Shown: positions 16,002 through 24,009, numbered from the stretch's first letter. The stretch is DNA of 38,204 bases from an uncultured Rubrobacteraceae bacterium (GCA_902806075.1 CADCVG010000044.1:1-38204), one strand, 5' to 3'. Notes: generated by a model not told the origin, from the letters alone. Made by a program: numbers and translations.

Positions 16002-16820
16002 TTGGCGGGAGAGGTTGATCGGGAGGAGAGGCTCCTCTTTGGTGGGATGGCTCGTCTGGGCGGGGTGGACTTCTTCGGTCCCACCTACAGCAGCTCCGCC
16101 GAGCTACGGGACGGCAAGATCCACATCTGGATAGACCCCTCCAACCTCTGGCGGCCCAAAGGCGCGTTGGAGCGCATCTCCAAGTGGCCCGTCCTGCGTT
16201 CGATCTTCCTTTGGGGCCGCATCCTCGTGCAGATGCTTGGCTCGATCTGGGCTCTCGTCTCCTTCATCGGCGTCATGGCCGTCCTCTACTTCTTCGTGGT
16301 CCTCATGGAGTCGGGCACGGAGTCCATAGGCGGCCCCGTAGGCTCGGTCCTCGCCTTCTTTGCCGCCTTCCCCGTGCTTCCCATACTCCTCCTCTTCTTC
16401 GCCTTTATGAAGTTCTCCTCAGTCGGCCGCTACCACGGCGCCGAGCACAAGGCCGTCGCCGCCTACGAGAAGTACGGTGAAGTAACACTCGAAGGCGCAC
16501 AGCGAATGAGCCGCCTCCACCCCCGCTGCGGCACCAACATCCTCATCTACATCGTTGGCGCCGCTCTACTCGACCCTTTTATTGACTGGGCTCCCTACGC
16601 CGTACTCCAGTTCATCCTCATAAGCGAGGCCTGGTTTATTTTCGGTAAGACAAAGTGGTCCATCGGCATCGGCAACTTCATGCAGAAGTACTTCACCACC
16701 TCAGAGCCCGGCCGCAAGGAGTTGGAGGTCGCCGTCGAGTCCTTCAGGGAGCTCCTTTGCGCGGAGAGAGGTGAGCGTGGCGCCACCAAGGAGCCGGTTC
16801 TCCTCTCTCCCCGGTTTTAG
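16002..16820 (+). CDS. DUF1385 (YqhQ-like) membrane protein
   Basis: A 272-residue member of DUF1385, function unknown. Family signatures: GGMARLGGVDFFGPTYSSSA near the N-terminus, YHGAEHKAVAAYE in the middle, and MSRLHPRCGTN after it. Several hydrophobic helices lie at about 75-100, 108-135 and 180-215. The conserved Glu/His in HGAEHK, and the His and Cys in the LHPRCGTN loop, suggest a metal or catalytic site, but no activity is established that I know of. The TTG at 16002 is preceded by AAGGAGG at ideal spacing. It is divergent from the transporter at 15847. Confidence 0.92.
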   Translation: MAGEVDREERLLFGGMARLGGVDFFGPTYSSSAELRDGKIHIWIDPSNLWRPKGALERISKWPVLRSIFLWGRILVQMLGSIWALVSFIGVMAVLYFFVVLMESGTESIGGPVGSVLAFFAAFPVLPILLLFFAFMKFSSVGRYHGAEHKAVAAYEKYGEVTLEGAQRMSRLHPRCGTNILIYIVGAALLDPFIDWAPYAVLQFILISEAWFIFGKTKWSIGIGNFMQKYFTTSEPGRKELEVAVESFRELLCAERGERGATKEPVLLSPRF

Positions 16821-16870
16821 ATCTGGCGAGCTCTTGGGTTCTCTGGCGGTTGGTAGCTATAGGCTAACCA

Positions 16871-17614
16871 CTAATTCGCCTGCTGGGTGGGCCTTATGAG
16901 GATCTCGTTGACGCTCACCCGCTCGGGCTGGGTTACGCAGTAGGCGATGGCGTTTGCTATGTCCTCGGCCTGGAGGATGTCAAGTCCGTAGATACTCTTG
17001 ATGCCTTCTTTGGCCTCTTCGTCGGTAATGTGGGAGGTGAGCTCGGTCTCGACCGCCCCCGGCTCCACGACCGTCACCCGGACGTTGTCTTCGATCAGCT
17101 CCTGACGTAACGCCTCGGAGATGGCATTGACGGCGAACTTGGTCCCCGAGTAGGCTCCCCGTAAGGGTCCAGCCTTGCGTCCGGCCACGCTGCTTATGTT
17201 GACGAGGTGCCCCGAGCCCTGCTCCTTCATCACCTGCACGGCGGCGTCGGTGACGTAGAGGAGACCCATCACGTTCACGTCGAACATCGTGCGCCACTCA
17301 TCGGAGAGGCCTTTCTCGATCTTGGAGAGCTGCATCACCCCGGCGTTGTTAACCAGGATGTCGACACTTCCAAGCTCGTCTTTTGCACGCTGGATCAGGG
17401 CGTGTGCCTGCTCCTCGTCGGCTACGTCACAGGCGACTGGAAGCACCCTGCCACCGTCACCCTCTATCCTGCCGACGAGGTCGTTTAGCCGGTCCTCCCT
17501 ACGGGCCGCGACCACAACCGCCGCCCCCTCCGTCGCCAACGCCTCCGCGGTCGCCTCCCCGATGCCGCTCGAAGCACCCGTGATGATCGCGACCTTACCG
17601 TCGAGCTTCGCCAT
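16871..17614 (-). CDS. SDR-family NADP-dependent oxidoreductase (YdfG-like)
   Basis: A 247-residue classical short-chain dehydrogenase. Motifs: TGASSGIGEATAEALA (cofactor loop), AARREDRL at the end of the second strand (Arg residues favour NADP), NNAGVM, and the active site SSVAGRKAGPLRGAYSGTK (Ser-Tyr-Lys). The length and the VEPGAVETEL segment resemble 3-hydroxy-acid dehydrogenases of the YdfG group, but the substrate is not certain. ATG at 17614 has AGGAAAGG about 7 nt upstream. A perfect 20-bp palindrome lies 30 bp upstream. Convergent with the DUF1385 gene. Confidence 0.93.
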   Translation of the reverse strand: MAKLDGKVAIITGASSGIGEATAEALATEGAAVVVAARREDRLNDLVGRIEGDGGRVLPVACDVADEEQAHALIQRAKDELGSVDILVNNAGVMQLSKIEKGLSDEWRTMFDVNVMGLLYVTDAAVQVMKEQGSGHLVNISSVAGRKAGPLRGAYSGTKFAVNAISEALRQELIEDNVRVTVVEPGAVETELTSHITDEEAKEGIKSIYGLDILQAEDIANAIAYCVTQPERVSVNEILIRPTQQAN

Positions 17615-17643
17615 GCTTGAACCTTTCCTGACGTGAATACCTT

Positions 17644-17663
17644 CTCCCGGGCGCGCCCGGGAG
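17644..17663. repeat. Perfect 20-bp GC palindrome upstream of the SDR gene
   Basis: CTCCCGGGCGCGCCCGGGAG is identical to its reverse complement. It sits 30 bp upstream of the SDR start at 17614. With no T-tract on either side it looks more like an operator or cruciform site than a terminator. Confidence 0.7.
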
Positions 17664-17884
17664 CCTATCTTACCCCAGGTCAGGGAAGCTGCAGGGCTCC
17701 ACGACGGGTGAGGGAGGAAGGTGAGCTGGAGGTATGCGAGTGTCCGGTAGCCCGAGTTGAACGTGCCGACAGCCCCGGAGAGCAGGATGGAAGGGATCGC
17801 GATGAGCGGGACAAACAGCCGTGACGGTCTCGTAGCCCGCGAGTTCTAGAGCAAGCGCGAACTGCACGAGCGGGGCGGCGGAGT
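17664..17884. other. Gap with possible decayed coding sequence
   Basis: Minus-strand frames give hydrophobic pieces, LVQFALALELAGYETVTAVC and, in another frame, AIPSILLSGAVGTFNSGYRT, that could be remnants of a membrane protein. I cannot assign a family, and no start is visible. Confidence 0.25.
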
Positions 17885-19315
17885 TTACCGCTCCAGGACC
17901 CAGGTATCCTTCATCTTGCCGCCGCTGGAGATGTTGGTCAGGTGGCTGCCGGGCGCGGCCACGCGTGCCAGGGAACCAGGCACGATCTCTACCACCCCCG
18001 GGTCTTCCGGGTCGGGAGCGAGCGCGAGCATCCGATAGTCGGCATAAGAGTCCACGAGGCTGAACCGGCCTCTTTCGGCGTCGGCCTTGCAGAGTACGTG
18101 GGTCGAGAAGTCGACCATCTCCTGGGCGATGTACTCGACCGGGTTGCTCTCGACCTGGCGGCGGAACCTCTCGATGGACTCCCTGGACTCCTCCGGTCCG
18201 ATCATGACCTCCTTGCCGCCGTAACCCCCCCTACTCTTGACGACGAGCTCCCCGAAGTGCTCCATCACGTACCTGCGCTCCTCCGGCACCGCCAGCGACC
18301 ACGTCCTCGCGTTACGTATGATCGGCTCCTCGCCGAGATAAGCCCGGACCATCTCCGGCACGAAGACCTCCACACCCTTGTCATCCACTACTTCCGAGTT
18401 TGGCGCGAAGAGGACGTGGACCTTCCCCTCCACGTGAGAGTCCAAAAGCTCCGGCAACTCCGCGTAGAGCGTATCTTCGTCCACCCGCTCGTAGACGACG
18501 TCTATCCTGCGCCCCGTCGGGCTGTGTACGAGATAGCCGTCACCGTCGAACTCAAGGTCTTTAGTCTCCGCCAGGATAGCGTCCATCTCCTCGGCGTAGA
18601 TGTTGTGGTCGAGGTAGAACTGGTCGCTCGGTCCGCTGGAGACGACTGCGAGCGTCGCCTCTGGACCTTTGGGTGACGCTGCCCGCAGAGAGTCTCCGAG
18701 CCGTCCGAGCCAGCCGTCTAAAGAGCGGACCGGAAGACGCGCGGAAGCGTCGGGGAAGAAGACCTTCCGGCTCATCCTCCGGCGTCTGGTCATGGCGGCG
18801 AGCCCCACGGGCATCTTGGCGTTCTCTTCGAGGATCACGTACTCCCAGCCCCCGGTCTGGCCGCTTCTGTCGCTCTCGACGGCCACGACGTCGAAGGCGA
18901 CCTGTCGGACCGGCACGGGTCCGAAGCGGTTCGGGAGGTCCGGGTCGTAGAGGATGCTCGTCTCTATGACCTCTTCCGGGACGATCTCCTGGGTGCCCGC
19001 CTCCAGCCTGCGCAGGAACTCGTTGACCGCCCGCATCCTCTGGACGAGGCCGCGCTCCAAACGCTCCCATTCGGCGGCGGGGACGACGCGCGGGAACCAG
19101 TCGGTCGGGTGGGTCTTGTCACCCTTCCGGATGCCGAAGGCGTGCTGCTCATCCAACAATAGGCCGTGTGCCCGGCGCAGGTTCTCCTCCCAACGTTCGG
19201 GGCCGGTCTTCGCCAGCTCCTCGAAGAGAGGACCGTAAATGGGGCGCGGCTCTCCGTCCGGTCCGTAGACCTCGTTCGCTCCCGGTAGCGCGCGCTCGAA
19301 TAGGATAGGTCTCAC
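17885..19315 (-). CDS. Circularly permuted type 2 ATP-grasp protein
   Basis: About 476 residues, family DUF404/DUF407 (CP_ATPgrasp_2). Visible: YDPDLPNRFG, WEYVILEENAKMPVGL, and the ATP-binding GELVVKSRGGYGGKEVMIGP. These enzymes are thought to form peptide-like bonds and usually sit with an alpha-E domain protein and a transglutaminase; neither is here, so this copy is solitary. Start: the longest ORF begins at GTG 19339, but a consensus TATAAT (19330-19325) lies inside it and is followed after 9 nt by GTG 19315. I take 19315, probably leaderless. Confidence 0.88.
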   Translation of the reverse strand: MRPILFERALPGANEVYGPDGEPRPIYGPLFEELAKTGPERWEENLRRAHGLLLDEQHAFGIRKGDKTHPTDWFPRVVPAAEWERLERGLVQRMRAVNEFLRRLEAGTQEIVPEEVIETSILYDPDLPNRFGPVPVRQVAFDVVAVESDRSGQTGGWEYVILEENAKMPVGLAAMTRRRRMSRKVFFPDASARLPVRSLDGWLGRLGDSLRAASPKGPEATLAVVSSGPSDQFYLDHNIYAEEMDAILAETKDLEFDGDGYLVHSPTGRRIDVVYERVDEDTLYAELPELLDSHVEGKVHVLFAPNSEVVDDKGVEVFVPEMVRAYLGEEPIIRNARTWSLAVPEERRYVMEHFGELVVKSRGGYGGKEVMIGPEESRESIERFRRQVESNPVEYIAQEMVDFSTHVLCKADAERGRFSLVDSYADYRMLALAPDPEDPGVVEIVPGSLARVAAPGSHLTNISSGGKMKDTWVLER

Positions 19316-19324
19316 AGACCGGGG

Positions 19325-19330
19325 ATTATA
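19325..19330 (-). promoter_or_regulatory. Consensus -10 element of the ATP-grasp gene
   Basis: TATAAT on the minus strand (preceded by CCTG), 9 nt before GTG 19315. It implies transcription starts at or next to the start codon. No convincing -35 hexamer. Confidence 0.55.
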
Positions 19331-19387
19331 CAGGCGCACCGTGGGTACATGCTTGTCTCAAAGAGAGGCCATCATGAGGAGCGTCCT

Positions 19388-19753
19388 ATGAGCGAGAAGA
19401 ATTTTTCGAGGGGTAGACCGAGTAGCCCGGGCGAAGACGAGAGGCGCGTGCGGTCGGTGAGATCTTTTCTTGGTTTGATCTTGTGCGTCCTGGGTCTGCT
19501 TCTGGCCATGGGCGGGATCCTCGAAGTGTTCGTGGGAGGAGCGGCCTCCGCCTCGAATATATCGGTCGGAGCTATCGGCGCTATGCTCGGCATAGTGGGC
19601 TATTTCATGGGTGTTCGCAAGCTCGCCATAGCCACGGTAATCATCTCCTTGGCCGTCATATTTTTCGGTCTTGCTGCCAGCCAGGGCATCATTCCCGGCT
19701 TCGAGAACTACGATCGTGATCTACCGGACGAGGAGCCGGCTGCTCAGGGGTAG
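19388..19753 (+). CDS. Small membrane protein, unknown
   Basis: A 121-residue protein I do not recognise. A polar N-terminus (to about residue 25, with RRVRSVRS) is followed by three hydrophobic stretches at about 27-50, 55-75 and 80-100 and an acidic tail (DLPDEEPAAQG). The second stretch is Gly/Ala/Ser-rich. ATG at 19388 is chosen over a longer start at 19349 because GAGGAGCG lies just upstream. It is divergent from the ATP-grasp gene (72 bp between starts). Confidence 0.7.
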   Translation: MSEKNFSRGRPSSPGEDERRVRSVRSFLGLILCVLGLLLAMGGILEVFVGGAASASNISVGAIGAMLGIVGYFMGVRKLAIATVIISLAVIFFGLAASQGIIPGFENYDRDLPDEEPAAQG

Positions 19754-19881
19754 AAGCAGGGCCGTTCGGATGGTGAGTAGCGGTTAGCAGGGGTTTCCGG
19801 CCCGGCGATGCCGCAAATCTTTACGGCCTTCTTTAAGAGGCGATGATCCAATTTGGTGTAGAGAGCCCGGTCCGCTACCGC

Positions 19882-19887
19882 TATACT
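19882..19887 (+). promoter_or_regulatory. -10 element of the dnaD-like gene (leaderless start)
   Basis: TATACT is followed by 6 nt and then ATG 19894, so the first transcribed base should be at or next to the A of the start codon. No usable -35. Confidence 0.55.
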
Positions 19888-19893
19888 GGCCGC

Positions 19894-20658
19894 ATGTTGG
19901 AGCAGGTGCGGCTTACACCCCCAGGGGAGAACGGCGGGACGCGGGGTTCGAAGGCGCGGCTCTACGTGCGCTGGATGCCCCACCTCGGTGCCGAGGCGGT
20001 CGCCCTGTACGAGCTCTTGCGCGTCCTCCCCGACGTCGGGCACGACAGCGTCGAGGTCGAGGAGCTCTCTGAGCTGTTGCGCTCCACCCTGGAGAGCGTC
20101 GAGGACTCTCTGCGCGTCCTGACGGAGTATGGCTTCGTCGTGGAGCGTGACGGCTGGCTTGAGGTCCTGGAGCGCCCTCCCGTGGCCCGGAGGACCGTTG
20201 AACCCGTGGAGACTGCCCGCGCTCCCGCCCCGGTGCGAGAGATAGAGGTGGTGCGGGCGGAGCCGGAGGGGGTCTCGCCTGATGATTACTTCCGGTTCAT
20301 GGGCTCGCTCCCGGCGCCGCACATCCTGGAGTTCCTAAACGGGTACTGCGAACGGGACGGGATCGAGACGGCTGTGGTGCTGGAGGCGTTGAAGATCGCC
20401 AGCGAGCGGGACGCTCGCAAGGTGGGGTATGTCAGGAGCATCCTGGAGCGGTGGGTCGAGCAGGGGGTCAAGACCGTCGCCGACGTGGAGCGCTTCGAGA
20501 AGGACCGTCGCCTGAGGCTCGTCGAGGAGAGCGGGGCCGTGCGCGGCGGGGCGTTGAAGATCGGGGAATCGAAGGCAGGAGGGGGGGGGAAGGATGGAAC
20601 GTATCGGGGATCTGCTACCAGACGCCGGGAGGGCTATGAGTGGCTCTTCGGCGAGTAA
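19894..20658 (+). CDS. DnaD-like replication/primosome protein
   Basis: About 254 residues. The N-terminal part (about 20-85) looks like a winged-helix domain (YVRWMPHLGAEAVALYELL, LTEYGFVVERDGWLEV). A linker is followed by a DnaD/DnaB_2 domain at about 125-205: YFRFMGSLPAPHILEFLNGY, TAVVLEALKIASER, and KVGYVRSILERWVEQGVKT, the YxxxIL.W.  pattern of DnaD. In Firmicutes DnaD works with DnaI to load the replicative helicase. The next gene overlaps by 23 bp and is a DnaI/DnaC-like loader, which supports this. The start ATG 19894 follows TATACT by 6 nt; a longer start at 19843 is less likely. DnaD is unusual in Actinobacteria. Confidence 0.8.
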   Translation: MLEQVRLTPPGENGGTRGSKARLYVRWMPHLGAEAVALYELLRVLPDVGHDSVEVEELSELLRSTLESVEDSLRVLTEYGFVVERDGWLEVLERPPVARRTVEPVETARAPAPVREIEVVRAEPEGVSPDDYFRFMGSLPAPHILEFLNGYCERDGIETAVVLEALKIASERDARKVGYVRSILERWVEQGVKTVADVERFEKDRRLRLVEESGAVRGGALKIGESKAGGGGKDGTYRGSATRRREGYEWLFGE

Positions 20659-21457
20659 GAGGTCTTCTGGCCCAGCGCTGCGGCTGGACGACCAGATCTG
20701 TGCACACTGCGGCCGGGAGTTGGAGGCGGAGTTCTTCGAGTTCCCTCCCGCCCTGCAACGCAAGTACGGGAGGATCGGCGAATGGTACTACCATCCCTGC
20801 ACCCCCGAGTGCGAGCAGAAGAACGAGCGGCGAGAGTGGGAGCACATGCGCCGCGACGCGCGCGTCGAGTCCCTTCTGGAGAAGAGCGGTCTCAGCAGGC
20901 GATTCAGGCGCTATACCTTCGCCAACTTTAAGCCCTACGTGAGCCAGGGGGCGGCCAAGGCCGTGGAGAGGGTCGAAGACTACCTCGCACGCTGGGACGA
21001 GAACAGGGAGGCGGGCAAGGGTCTCTATCTCTGCGGGGATGTGGGGACCGGGAAGACCCATCTCGCGGTTGCGATCCTGAATGAGCTTGTCCGCAAGAAG
21101 AGGGTCCCGTCGCTCTTGGTGACCGTGCCGGAGCTTCTGGATAACCTGCGTGAGACCTACAACAAGCCGGGGCGCAATCTCGACGAGTGGATGGACGCCG
21201 TCCAGAATGCGGAGTTTCTGGTCCTCGACGACCTCGGGAGCGAGCGGCCGACCGAGTGGGTGCGCGAGCGGATCTTCGTGATAGTCAACCACCGCTACCG
21301 CGAGGCCCTGCCGACGATCTTCACCTCGAACATAGGACCTAAAGACCTCGCCACGCAGCTTGGGGAGAGGACGGCCAGCCGTATCATCGCGATGTGCGAG
21401 TGGATCGACCTGGAGGGAGAAGACTACCGGGAGATCGCCGCCAGGGAGGGGCGTTAA
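20636..21457 (+). CDS. DnaI/DnaC-like helicase-loader ATPase
   Basis: A 273-residue AAA+ ATPase. An N-terminal zinc-binding patch, Cys22, Cys25, His53, Cys55 and Cys59 (ICAHCGRELE ... YYHPCTPEC), precedes the ATPase. Walker A is CGDVGTGKTH (about 133-142), Walker B is FLVLDDLGSE, and sensor 1 is IFTSN. This is the layout of DnaI/DnaC loaders, which bring the replicative helicase to DNA; IstB-type transposition helpers share the ATPase, but no transposase is nearby. ATG 20636 has GGGAGG 3 nt upstream and lies inside the dnaD-like gene, so it is coupled. Confidence 0.9.
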   Translation: MSGSSASKRSSGPALRLDDQICAHCGRELEAEFFEFPPALQRKYGRIGEWYYHPCTPECEQKNERREWEHMRRDARVESLLEKSGLSRRFRRYTFANFKPYVSQGAAKAVERVEDYLARWDENREAGKGLYLCGDVGTGKTHLAVAILNELVRKKRVPSLLVTVPELLDNLRETYNKPGRNLDEWMDAVQNAEFLVLDDLGSERPTEWVRERIFVIVNHRYREALPTIFTSNIGPKDLATQLGERTASRIIAMCEWIDLEGEDYREIAAREGR

Positions 21458-21463
21458 CAGACC

Positions 21464-23122
21464 GTGCGAGACGAGTTCCTCATAATGCGGCAAGGTAAGC
21501 AATACGTACTATTTGCAGGACTTTTGGACGAGGCCCATAGTCGGGGTCTGCGTGGTATAGACACCGAGCTCGTCCAGGTCCCCACGGCCGAGAACGGCAA
21601 CGTGGCCGTGGTCAAGGCGACCGTGGAGATGGAGGACGGCCGGACGTTCTCCGGTATCGGTGACGCCTCGCCCGAGAATGTGGGCCGGAACATAGCTCCG
21701 CACATCATTCGCATGGCCGAGTGCGTCAGCCTGAACGCCCAGATCCTGACTAAGGAAGGCTGGAAAACCTACGATAGGCTATCTGTAGGGGAGTTGGTAC
21801 TTGCCTATGATGTAGAGGCAGACTACTGCCGCTGGGTGCCTTTACAAGCCGTGACGGTCTACGAGAAGCCGCGACAGACCCTGAGGTTGGAGGGGAGGTC
21901 GTTCAGCGCGGAGGTTACGCCCGAGCATACCTGGGCGGTCGCAAAGAAGGGCAAGAGGGTCAGTGCCCCACAGCGCATACTGCGGAAGACCAACGAGTTG
22001 AGGACGAGCGACGATATAGTGGTTGCAGCTATAGCGGAGTCGGGCACTCACCTCCTCTCCGAGAAGGACGCGGCGGTGCTCGGATGGCTGGCAACCGATG
22101 GAACCATAAGGCAAGACCGGGGCTACAACCGGGGGATGATCTTTCAATCCAAGCAGGGATATGTGTCAGAGATCCGCGAGCTGTTGGCAGATCGCGCCAC
22201 AGAGGCGGTCGTTGCACCCGGCGAAAGGGACTTTTCGCGTGGGCCCTCAAAGACGCTGCAACAGCACCGCTTCTCGCTGCGTGCCGGATACCTCAGGCGT
22301 CTTCAATTTATGGCCGGACTGCGAAGCTGGTCCGACCTTCCGCGTCTCGTTCTTTCCCTTTCAGGACCCGCGCGGGCGGCGATGCTGGACGCAATGCTCA
22401 AAGGCGATGGGGCGCGCAAGCGCGATGGGGCCTCCTGGGAGTTCGGTACCAAGAGCAAGAAAGGTGTGATGGAGGCCTGGGAACTGCTAGCTACCCTCGA
22501 AGGTAAGGCGCTGGGGAGGCTACGCGAGTCGTCCGTCGGCAACGTCCCAGTGAGAATTATGCGCTCCAATCGGCTGGTGCATTGCAATTACTTGGATGTG
22601 GAGCCGGGACGCGTACAACCTGTGTGGTGTCCCACCACACCCCTAGGCACGTGGATTATGCGGCAGCCTGATGGCACCATTTCGATTACCGGCAATACCA
22701 GGGCGAAGGCCAGGGCCTTGAGGGACGCGGTGAACGTCGGCGCGACCGCTCTCGAAGAGCTCTCCGACGGTGACGAGAGCGGAGCTGCGCCGTCCAACTA
22801 TCCGCCCCCGCGCAACCTCCAGAGCGTCCCACAGAGGACTGCATCCGGTGGCGACTCCACCCCCAGCAACGGCCGGGCCGGCGCCGAGCCCGAGGATGCG
22901 GAGGACGTCCCGCGGGAGGTCCCGAGGCGTGAGGGCAAGGGGGGAGCTCAGAAGGCGCGGAAGAGCCAGATCGACCTTTTGAGGACCCTCGCCGAGGAGC
23001 TCCGGGGCGAGAACGGCGTCGCCCGCCTGGAGAGCCGCATCGGCAAGTCTTTGGGCGAACTCACCCGCGCCGAGGCCGACGAGTGGATAGATCGCCTCAC
23101 TCCCGCCGAGGGCCGCGAATAA
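21464..23122 (+). CDS. Rad52/ERF-like recombination protein interrupted by an intein
   Basis: A 552-residue precursor. Extein N (residues 1-86: FLIMRQGKQYVLFAGLLDEA, VKATVEMEDGRTFSGIGDAS, ending IIRMAE) and extein C (412-552, beginning TRAKARALRDAVNVG) would join to a 227-residue protein. The joined IRMAE-TRAKARALRDA helix resembles the alanine-rich helix of Rad52/ERF-type ssDNA-annealing proteins. A Glu/Pro/Gly-rich linker and a C-terminal helical domain (about 498-545, LLRTLAEELRGENG) follow. The annealing role is inference. The intein covers residues 87-411. Start GTG 21464 is 6 bp after the loader stop; ATG 21485 is an alternative. Confidence 0.8.
   Translation: MRDEFLIMRQGKQYVLFAGLLDEAHSRGLRGIDTELVQVPTAENGNVAVVKATVEMEDGRTFSGIGDASPENVGRNIAPHIIRMAECVSLNAQILTKEGWKTYDRLSVGELVLAYDVEADYCRWVPLQAVTVYEKPRQTLRLEGRSFSAEVTPEHTWAVAKKGKRVSAPQRILRKTNELRTSDDIVVAAIAESGTHLLSEKDAAVLGWLATDGTIRQDRGYNRGMIFQSKQGYVSEIRELLADRATEAVVAPGERDFSRGPSKTLQQHRFSLRAGYLRRLQFMAGLRSWSDLPRLVLSLSGPARAAMLDAMLKGDGARKRDGASWEFGTKSKKGVMEAWELLATLEGKALGRLRESSVGNVPVRIMRSNRLVHCNYLDVEPGRVQPVWCPTTPLGTWIMRQPDGTISITGNTRAKARALRDAVNVGATALEELSDGDESGAAPSNYPPPRNLQSVPQRTASGGDSTPSNGRAGAEPEDAEDVPREVPRREGKGGAQKARKSQIDLLRTLAEELRGENGVARLESRIGKSLGELTRAEADEWIDRLTPAEGRE
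21722..22696 (+). other. Intein (325 residues) with LAGLIDADG endonuclease domain
   Basis: Precursor residues 87-411. Block A starts at Cys87 (CVSLNAQILTKEGW, then YDRLSVGELVLAYD). Block B is AEVTPEHTWAVA, with Thr152, His155 and Trp157. The endonuclease core has two LAGLIDADG-like helices, AAVLGWLATDG (203-213) and AAMLDAMLKGDG (305-316); the acidic residues Asp212 and Asp315 are kept. Block F is PVWCPTTPLGTWIM with Cys389. Block G is ISITGN, then Thr412 as the +1 nucleophile. The residue before the terminal Asn is Gly, not His. Trp157, Cys389 and Thr409 match the W-C-T triplet of class 3 inteins, yet Cys1 is present. Confidence 0.92.
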
Positions 23123-23127
23123 AAGGG

Positions 23128-24009
23128 GTGCTCGCGGGACAGGCCCCGCGCCATGCCCTCCTCGTACTGCTCTTCGCTCTACTCATCTGCGCGCCCGGCT
23201 GCAGCGCACTCCCCCAGCCCAGCACTGCCCAGCCACCCGCCGAAGGCTCGCTAGTCGTGAGCTTTATAGACGTGGGGCAGGGGGACGCGGTGCTCGTCCA
23301 GTCCGGCGGCCAGAGCTATCTCGTTGATGCGGGTAAGCCCCAGGAGGGGCCGAACGTGGTGGACTTCCTGAGGAGCCGGGGTGTAGAGACTCTGGACGGC
23401 ATCGTCGTCAGCAACCCCGACGCCGACCACATCGGAGGCTTCCTGGATGTGCTCGACGCCTATGAGGTTACGAAGGTCTACCTCTCCGGCGATCCGAAAG
23501 GGACCGAGACCTACAACGCTTTCTTACGCGGAGTGAAGGACGAGGGCTCAGAGGTGATCGAGGCACGCGCAGGCAGGCAGGAAGACTGGGGCGGGGCGCG
23601 GATGGACGTTGTAGCTCCTCCGCCGGACAGGCTTTTCTCGGAGACGAACGACAACTCTGTGGGCATCCTCCTGACCAGCGGCTCCGCCCGTGTTCTGCTC
23701 GCCGGCGACGCCGAGAAGAAGGCCGAGGAGTACATGAGCAATGGCTCGTACACCGGTCCACTTACCGTACTCAAGGTCACCCACCACGGCTCGAAGACCT
23801 CCTCGACGCCGCAGTTTCTGAACAGCTTCAGGCCGGAGATAGCGGTAATACAGGTGGGCGCCGACAACTCCTACGGCCATCCCACCCCCCAGACCCTCGA
23901 ACGCCTCCAGAAGGCGGGCGCGAAGGTCTTCCGAAACGACGAGCACGGTGACGTCATCGTCACTATCCAGGACGGCAACGCCGACGTCGCCGTCACGAAG
24001 GGCGGCTAG
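23128..24009 (+). CDS. ComEC-like metallo-beta-lactamase-fold lipoprotein
   Basis: About 293 residues. A lipoprotein-type signal (ALLVLLFALLICAPGCSALP, lipobox APGC) precedes a metallo-beta-lactamase fold: SFIDVGQGDAVLVQSG, VSNPDADHIGGF, RVLLAGDAE, and LKVTHHGSKTSSTP. This is the order seen in the ComEC/Rec2 C-terminal domain, here as a separate surface-anchored protein. In VSNPDADH the first His of the usual HxDxDH is Asn. GTG 23128 lies 5 bp after the preceding stop; the longest ORF would start at GTG 23083 with an unusually long charged front. It belongs to the same run of genes as the recombination protein. A nuclease role in DNA uptake is inference. Confidence 0.82.
   Translation: MLAGQAPRHALLVLLFALLICAPGCSALPQPSTAQPPAEGSLVVSFIDVGQGDAVLVQSGGQSYLVDAGKPQEGPNVVDFLRSRGVETLDGIVVSNPDADHIGGFLDVLDAYEVTKVYLSGDPKGTETYNAFLRGVKDEGSEVIEARAGRQEDWGGARMDVVAPPPDRLFSETNDNSVGILLTSGSARVLLAGDAEKKAEEYMSNGSYTGPLTVLKVTHHGSKTSSTPQFLNSFRPEIAVIQVGADNSYGHPTPQTLERLQKAGAKVFRNDEHGDVIVTIQDGNADVAVTKGG

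Noticed and set aside
20636-21457. IstB-type transposition helper
   Set aside because: No transposase gene or terminal repeats nearby, and the zinc patch and dnaD-like neighbour fit a helicase loader better.
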